NCBI GenBank assembly: GCA_963854835.1
Contig: OY978525.1
Span: 96,665,888-96,729,887 of the forward strand
DNA: 64,000 nt
Origin: Megamerina dolium
Taxonomy: Eukaryota; Arthropoda; Insecta; Diptera; Megamerinidae
Direction: 5' to 3'
A program made the translations under genes and the position numbers. How positions within the stretch are numbered: the stretch's first letter is position 1; each line of letters opens with the position of its first letter. Positions 57,143 through 64,000 of the stretch are shown here, piece after piece. The notes beneath the pieces were generated by a model. The model did no database searches. It saw nothing but the letters and a program-made list of their open reading frames with translations, and had not been told where the DNA came from.

Positions 57143-58762
57143 CAGTCAGGGACTAAAGTTTAAATACACCCCACAAATCTTAATTTTAACTCGTATAAAG
57201 CATTGCTGCGAAAATCTAAGTAAGCAGTTTTTTTGCAGTCTATCAGAAAGCAAACACAATAACAAAAAATTTGTATTTGTCACATAGATAACTGTAAATT
57301 CATCAAAAACTCAAAAAATACGCTGGACAAAAGTTTAAATACAATACAAGAAAACACGTGTTTTTGCAATTTCTTTGGAAAAGTACCGTTATATTTTTTT
57401 TGCTTTCTTCACTTACGCATATTTATTCAGTATTATTAGTGATTTCATCGTTGTCGGTAGACTTGAAAGCAAAATAATGGGCAAAGGAAAACAAATAGAG
57501 TCTGGTGTTAAAGATTTAATAATTAAACACTTTAAAGAAAGCAAATCCTACCGTGATATAGGAAAAATTTTGAATTTGTCCTGTGCAAGTGTGCAAAACG
57601 TAATAAGAAAATATAAAACTTACAAAACAGTGGAAAATAGGCCCAAAACTGGTCGACCAAAAAAACTTTCTCGCCGAGATGTAAACCTTATCCTAAGAGA
57701 AATGGACAAAAATCCAAAAATAAGTGCGCCAAAGTTAGCCGGTAGTATTGCTGCGGTGTCAGGCAAACATGTTCACCCAAAAACCGTACAAAGAGCTTTA
57801 CGGTATAACGTCTATCGAAGCAGAGTTCCACGTAAAAAACAGCTTATTTCTGAAAAAAATAGACAACTTCGTCTGGATTTTGCAAACAAGTACAAGGATA
57901 TGGATGAGGACTTTTGGCGAAGAGTCTTATTCACAGATGAATCTAAATTTAATATTTTTGGCAGCGATGGTCGCGCAAAAATTTGGCGCAAGCCCGGCAC
58001 AGCACTTCAAACCAAAAATTTAATACCAACCGTTAAACATGGGGGCGGTAGTGTGATGGTTTGGGGAGCAATTGCAGCAGCTGGCGTGGGACACTTGGCT
58101 TTTATCGATGGAATAATGGACAAACACGTGTATAAAAGTATATTGGAACAAAATTTGCAGCCTTCTGTGGATAGCTTGGGTCTGGGAAGAAGTTGGATAT
58201 TTCAACAAGACAACGACCCTAAGCATACCGCGCATTTGGTGAAGGACTGGTTGCTGTATTATGCTCCACGTCAGCTCTGTAGTCCTCCCCAATCACCGGA
58301 CTTAAACCCAACTGAACACGCTTGGGAATTATTGGACCGAAAAATCAATCGCGCAGCTTTAAAGAACAAAGAATCCCTTAAAGAGGCTCTGAAAAAGGCC
58401 TGGTCAGAAATCAGCACATCGGAAACAGAAAATTTGGTTCTGTCTATGCCACGTCGTCTGCAGGCAGTCATTGAAGCTCAAGGCGGACCTACCAAATATT
58501 AATTTAAGTTTAACGTTTTTTAATTAAGCTAAAATCAGCTAAAGAAAGAAAATTTTGTATTGTATTTAAACTTTTGTCCCATGTATTTTTTTAGTTTTTG
58601 ATGAATTTTAAGTTATCTATGAAAAAAAGTGAATTGTTTTGGTTTTCGATATTGGTCATTATTCAACTAAAAATAAACTGCATACTTACATTTGTGTTAA
58701 AATGCTTTATTTTTATTTAAAGCGATGTTTTATGGGTGTATTTACACTTTAGTCCCTGACTG
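57143..58762 (+). mobile_element. Tc1-like element, complete, IR/DR type
   Basis: 1620 bp flanked by TA (57141-57142, 58763-58764). Outer ends are cagtcagggactaaagttta and its near inverse. Inner repeats ggacaaaagtttaaatacaa (from 57325) and, inverted, ttgtatttaaacttttgtcc (58560-58579) give an IR/DR structure within arms of about 210 bp. A different family from the copies at 19004 and 41400. The transposase is intact. Confidence 0.92.
57477..58502 (+). CDS. Tc1-like transposase, intact
   Basis: 341 residues from MGKGKQIESGVKDLIIKHF. This ATG is preferred over the in-frame ATG at 57375, whose extension is hydrophobic and lies in the noncoding arm. Two helix-turn-helix units are followed by GRPKKLSR (AT-hook-like GRPKK). 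The catalytic triad is D154 (FTDES), D245 (FQQDND) and E280 (NPTEHAW), DD34E. HGGGSVMVW is present. No stop or frameshift. It may be active. Confidence 0.93.
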   Translation: MGKGKQIESGVKDLIIKHFKESKSYRDIGKILNLSCASVQNVIRKYKTYKTVENRPKTGRPKKLSRRDVNLILREMDKNPKISAPKLAGSIAAVSGKHVHPKTVQRALRYNVYRSRVPRKKQLISEKNRQLRLDFANKYKDMDEDFWRRVLFTDESKFNIFGSDGRAKIWRKPGTALQTKNLIPTVKHGGGSVMVWGAIAAAGVGHLAFIDGIMDKHVYKSILEQNLQPSVDSLGLGRSWIFQQDNDPKHTAHLVKDWLLYYAPRQLCSPPQSPDLNPTEHAWELLDRKINRAALKNKESLKEALKKAWSEISTSETENLVLSMPRRLQAVIEAQGGPTKY

Positions 58763-58764
58763 TA

Positions 58765-59831
58765 CATGTGTATGTAGCCACCACATTTCTTCTAAAACGA
58801 TGATAAAACTTAATCTTCCATGCATACTCGTACTTGTACTTGTATGATAATTCTATGTATTTTGAATATGTTATGAACACAATCAACAATCGTCAGATAA
58901 CAAATAGTGTGCCATTTCGATTTGATGTGTAAATATGCATGTAGGTATGTATAATAAGTATATGTAAATTAAATTCCAAATATATTAGAAATCATATCGG
59001 AAATGTTGAAATTCGGTAAACAAGTTTATTTTTCCATCAACTTATAACTATAATATTTAAATGATAATTTCATCAAATATTCACAATTCTCTGGGTTATT
59101 ATCAGGGTTCAGTAGAATATGCTGCATTCAATATCGTAATTAAAAATTGGGAAATCCTTTAAGATTATTGAATATTTTGAAACGAACGGAAATTAAGATC
59201 AATATTTAATTTAATGTTTAGACTTTTATAAATATAACATATTATATTTGCCAAACAAGTCCGTACTTTATGATGGATCATAATTTTACACATAACTATG
59301 GACTATATTGTTTAACTTATCCAAAATATAATACATCAAAGAAAAATGTGGAGGCTGTGGTAAAGAAGAATTTATTTATGTCAACGTGAGATATTGAAAA
59401 AAAATAATGCAGTACATTTTCAGAAATCATAACTCCCATAGACAAAAATCAAAGAGCATTTTTAAAGATAAGGTAATATTGGTACCTTTTTAAAGGTAAA
59501 ACATCTACTAAAATAGATCAGAAACGTTTTTTTTTTTTTTTTGAAAATTCAACTTGTGACCGCTAGAGGTCTTCAAAATTGACTGTTTTTATATGAATTT
59601 TATGTTTTATTGCATCTTGAAGAAGGGGTAAGATGCTCAGCACTGCAATTATTCAGGAAATATGTAAAGGGCTAGCTTAAACTTGGTAAATTTTGGTTTT
59701 TTAAAGTATTAATATAAAATAAAATATACATATTTTATGTAACTTCAAAATTTAGGTTTTTTGATGGATTAAATTAAAAATTGAAATTTTCAGGAGACCT
59801 TCCAAAAATACACATAAAATTCCGTGCTTTT
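58765..59831. other. Intergenic, nothing recognised
   Basis: AT-rich sequence without recognisable features. Confidence 0.4.
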
Positions 59832-61737
59832 TATACCCTGCATAATGCAATATGCATGGTATATTCATTTCGGTCAGATGTTTGTGTCCACTTGAAGGAA
59901 TCTCCGGAGATATAGACATGGATATATATTCGTGATCAGCGTCGATTAAATTTTCGATTTAACGATGTCCGACCGTCCGTCCGTCCGTCCGTCCGTCTGT
60001 CTGTCACCTGGCTGGTTCGCACGATAACTTGAGTAAATATTGAGCTATTTCGATGAAATTTGGCATAAGTAATCTATGATCCAAGGGTACGGAGGGGATT
60101 GATATTGACCATGATCGGTCAATAACCACGCCCACACTAAGCATTCAAAGCGACTAACCTCGAAATTTTCAAAATCTTTAACTTGCTATAACTCACATAA
60201 TATACAACTTGGGACAACAATATTTGGCACATAGACTTATATTATACTACTATATAACCTCACCAAAAGTGGGTGAGCCACGCCTACTTTTTAGCGTAGC
60301 TCTCATACAAAGTGTCTGTACTTCTTTTAAATTGAAACAGCTGTAACTTCTACAATTTTCTCTCCAGAATAACCATAATTGACACTTAGATTAACATGGT
60401 AGTCGGAAATAATATGGCAGAAAATCAGTGTGCCACGCCCACTCCTTCATGGGTCTGCCATACAAATTTGCGGAAATTAAAAAAAATGTTACCGGTTATA
60501 ACTTGCAAACTATTCATCCTAGAATAACAAGATTTAAGGTGTGGATTAGTATTGTACGAGCAACCTGGCTCACAGGAAATGGGCGCACCACGCCCACTGT
60601 TTATCGTAGCCCCCATACAAATTTTAAATTGAAACAGCTGTAACTTCGGCAATCTTCTGTCTAGAATAACCATAATTGACACTTAAATTAATATCGTAGT
60701 CGGTAATAATCTGGCAGAAAATAAGTGTGCCACGCCCACTCCTTTTTGGGTCTCCCATACAAAGTTGCGGAAATTAAAAAAATGTTACCGGTTATAACTT
60801 GCAAACTATTCAGCGTAGAATAACGAGATTTAAGGTGTGAATTAGTATTGTACGAGCAACTAGGCTCACAAAAAATGGGCGCACCACGCCCACTGTTTAT
60901 CGTAGCCCCCATACAAATTTTAAATTGAAACAGCTGTAACTTCGGCAATCTTCTGTCTAGATTAACCATAATTGACACTTAAATTATTATCGTAGTCGGC
61001 AAAAATCTGGCAGAAAATCAGTGTGCCACGCCCACTCCTTCATGAGTCTCCCATACAAAGTCAAGGGAATTAAACTAAAATTTTAAGCTCCATAACTTAC
61101 AAACCATTTAGCGTAGGACAACGAAATTTAAGGTATGGATTAGTATTGTACGAGCAACTAGGCTCACAGAAAATGGGCGCACCACGCCCACTGTTTATCG
61201 TAGCCCCCATACAAATTTTAAATTGAAACAGCTGTAACTTCGGCAATCTTCTGTCTAGAATTACCATAATTGACACTTAAATTAACATCGTAGTCGGAAA
61301 TAATCTGGCAGAAAATCAGTGTGCCACGCCCACTCCTTCATAGGTCTCCCATACAAAGTCGAGGGAATTAAACTAAAACTTTTAAGCTCCATAACTTACA
61401 AACCATTTAGCGTAGGACAACCAAATTTAAGGTGTGGATTGATATTTAAAAATTAATTAGATATACCAGAAAGAGATACGTCACGCCCACTTTTTATTTA
61501 GCTTCCGTACAAAGTCTCGGATTTATCTTAAACATTAAAACACCCATAACTTACTAATTAATACGCCTAGGTCAACCCATTGCAACCTATGTAGTTTAGT
61601 ATTATAGGCAGAAATTGATCCTCCAAAATTGATGAGGTACGCCTGCTTCTTAATGTAGGTCCTATACAAAGTAGGGGAAGAAAAGGATGGATATACGAGC
61701 AAACTTTTTATATATACCTCTACATATGCAGGGTATA
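59832..61737. repeat. 297-bp tandem repeat array bounded by inverted TATACCCTGCA
   Basis: The left boundary tataccctgcat (59832) and right boundary atgcagggtata (ending 61737) are inverted. Near the left is a (gtcc)n run (about 59975-59995). The core repeats a unit of 296-298 bp: 'ttgaaacagctgtaact' begins at 60332, 60629, 60925 and 61223. Each unit carries tgccacgcccactcctt, gcgcaccacgcccactg and gtagcccccatacaaat. Noncoding. Single relics occur elsewhere in the window, so this is a dispersed family that can expand in tandem. Confidence 0.85.
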
Positions 61738-63533
61738 ATTTGGTCGGCCCCAGCCGACTGTAAGGAGATTTTTTCATAAATCGATAGTCATAACCTTCTA
61801 CTATTAGGAGCACATAAAATCTCCACCGCTTTCGTCTGCTTTTTTTTAAAGTAATTTTTTGTCAACGTTTTGTCAACACAGAAACGAAATAGTAGAAGAG
61901 ATATTACTCAAATATTTGTTTTTGTTTTCTTCTTCTTTAAATTTTAAAAATATACCTGTACCTCCAAACTTTTAAACTATCAGTTTATGTGTTGGATTGT
62001 TTATCAAAATAATTCTTTTACAAGTGCTGTTTCATAAATTCATCAATACCTAGTTGTTATCCATGATGGAATAATAAAAGGTGCTGTACATAGTGACAGG
62101 CACGTTTTGACACTCCCCAAGCTCAATGATATATTTTGGAAGTATAGGATAATGGGGAATAATTTAAGGCCTTTTATGAAAACGTAGGTAAAACATACTT
62201 ATTTTAGGATCAAATGAAATATGAATATCCGTGATTCTTGGTAGTAAAGATAATTTATACCGTAGTATTTAGAAAAAAACATCATTTACTTTTTTTAAAT
62301 AATTTAGAATTCCCTCGAAATTACGAATTTTTTCGTATTGTATTAAGAAAATGAAGTTTTTCATTCCGTTAAAAATTTTTCAGTCTTTGTCAGTAAAATA
62401 AGAACCTAATTTCAATAAATTTGTTTAATCAATTACTTAATTTGTTCATACTTACATTTGGGCAGTTCACAAGGTATTGTAAAGTTTTATGTTGTAAATT
62501 AAAGTTGTATACGAACACAACACCTGTGAACTGACTGTTGTATATTTTATCGTTATATGTTCTTTTTGTCAAAACGCAAAATGTCAAAATCTGTTCTGGC
62601 AGTGTCAAAATTATTAAGCCTATAGTAGAGTACAAGATGATGAACTTTTATTCTTTTATTTTTTAAAACAAAAGAGTTGGCTTTAACAAATATTTTAGCT
62701 ATTTTTAACTATTGTAGCAAATAAGCAAATACTTGTTGATATAATTTGAATAAAATTAATAATAATTGAAAAGAAAAAATAGATAAATGCATTTGAGATG
62801 TTTAACCCTTATGCACAACCAGGGTATTAATGTGTAAACAATTTTTGAATTTTTCACTTTGATAGATTTCAAAAAGCTGTCTTTTCATTTTTTCTATACA
62901 TTTATGTCAAAGCGAAAGCGTCAAAATTAACCTCTTTGTTAATTAAATTTTGGAATAGTACACTCTGCAAAATAAAACTATAAGACTATACAACGGTACA
63001 CGATGTCAACTGGCTAATTGAGTTCTCAATTGAAAAAATCTAAATTAAATATAAATTCTGAACGAAAAGCATTAAAAGCAATGATGAAAAAAAGCCAGTA
63101 ATGCACCCCCATTGTTATTACATTAAAGTAAATTATAAACTACTTTTTATAAATTTTCTTTAATAATGAAAAAGCAAATTTACGAAGAAGCATTACTAAT
63201 TTGCTAGGGGAGCGAGAATTGTCAAATTAGAAAGAGATAGAATCCTCTTTTTTTATAAAAAAGTGAGGTATGTCGAAACTTTCTGCTTGATTAAAGTGGG
63301 CGATTTTTAATGAAAGTAATTGCGATAATGTAAGTAATAACCGAGTTCTCAAAAAATAATGTGAAGTCGTAGAAGTTTTTTATATTATGTACTGTACCAT
63401 GATGGATAGGTCTGTAGTCAGCGTTTTAACAGAAAATGCAAGTCCTAGTAGATTTTTCATTTTTAAAGCTTCTCCTAAAGAAACGAATCGTTGCACAACA
63501 ACTAAGTCGAGCAACGATAATAACTACAAATAT
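61738..63533. other. Intergenic, nothing recognised
   Basis: AT-rich, no gene motif or transposon end recognised. Confidence 0.4.
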
Positions 63534-63890
63534 GGGTGCCGTGGCTCAGTGGTTAGTGTGTTGGCCTTTTGATCTGTAGGTCGTGGTTCAATCGCCGGCT
63601 TATGCATAACAAATTTAATATCGAAAAAAATTTTCTTTCGAGCGGTACCCACCTGTCGGCAAGCAATTGGCAATTCTTCCGACAGTAACAACTTGCCATG
63701 AAAAAGCTTCTAAAAGAACTTTGTGACAAAGCTCAGAAAAAGTGATGACGCAAGAGTTCTGCCGTTCGGAACCGGCTAAAATAAGTAGGTCTAATACTGT
63801 TCAAAATTTAACACGCACAACAGTAATTAAAGAGAAGCTCGGCCAATGAGCCCTTCGGGGCTTTAAGTGCCACATATTTATTTATTTTTT
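63534..63890 (+). mobile_element. tRNA-derived SINE, copy 6
   Basis: The only copy on the + strand. The tRNA-like head (gtggctcagtggttagtg, then ggttcaatcgccggc) is followed by the conserved body and a tttatttatttttt tail. The B box has one change (tcgcc for tcccc). Confidence 0.85.
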
Positions 63891-64000
63891 ATTTGTTATC
63901 CATATTACATTGTTGGATTCGATTTTTTGTATGCTTACTCCATATTGCCATTCAAAACTTACCAAGGGCGAAATGCTAATACACAAACTTTTAAAGAAAA

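Noticed and set aside
57375..57476. N-terminal extension of the transposase from the ATG at 57375
   Set aside because: It is hydrophobic, lies in the transposon arm, and relatives start at a residue equivalent to 57477.
63534..63610. tRNA gene
   Set aside because: A and B boxes are present, but the cloverleaf is incomplete and the unit is a dispersed repeat with a long body and tail, so it is a SINE head.

Overview
The window is AT-rich, intron-containing animal DNA. The host genes and the transposon families point to a higher (cyclorrhaphan) fly, possibly a tephritid fruit fly: one transposon resembles the rosa (DD41D) group first described from Ceratitis. The species is an inference. Nothing bacterial or viral was seen.

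Four host genes are supported. (1) A six-exon + strand gene at 25127-26582 encodes a 365-residue single-pass coiled-coil membrane protein resembling the N-terminal half of EFCAB14. (2) A single-exon - strand gene at 27488-29476 encodes the LEM-domain inner nuclear membrane protein MAN1; its 3' end converges on gene 1. (3) A + strand SoxC gene, probably Sox14, has a first coding exon at 35522-35752 and an HMG-box exon at 46501-48174, separated by a 10.7 kb intron full of transposons. (4) A - strand CD36-family receptor has four exons between 54032 and 50054; its small N-terminal exon was not found.

Most of the rest is mobile DNA. At 10-17 kb a complete 5.9 kb Ty3/gypsy retrotransposon sits inside a MITE. 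It has 437-bp LTRs differing at two sites, a tRNA-Leu primer site, intact gag and pol, and a textbook -1 frameshift signal. A solo LTR and an eroded LTR of the same family lie nearby. At 17.3-23.3 kb four different Tc1/mariner families stand head to tail in the same orientation, three of the gaps being (TA)n tracts; two of the four have intact transposases. A second, nearly identical copy of one of them lies in the Sox14 intron, at the 3' edge of an RTE-like LINE. Another intact Tc1-like element is at 57.1-58.8 kb. Six copies of a tRNA-derived SINE, three MITE families, two RTE-like LINE copies, a RNase H-bearing LINE tail, several mariner relics and a 297-bp tandem repeat array fill much of the remainder.

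The most unusual items are the frameshift cassette, the four-family Tc1/mariner array, a short decayed segment at about 31.0-31.35 kb resembling Fanzor (eukaryotic TnpB-like nuclease), the datable nesting inside the Sox14 intron, and a GC-rich group of perfect palindromes at 33.03-33.14 kb. All family assignments come from reading motifs, without database searches.
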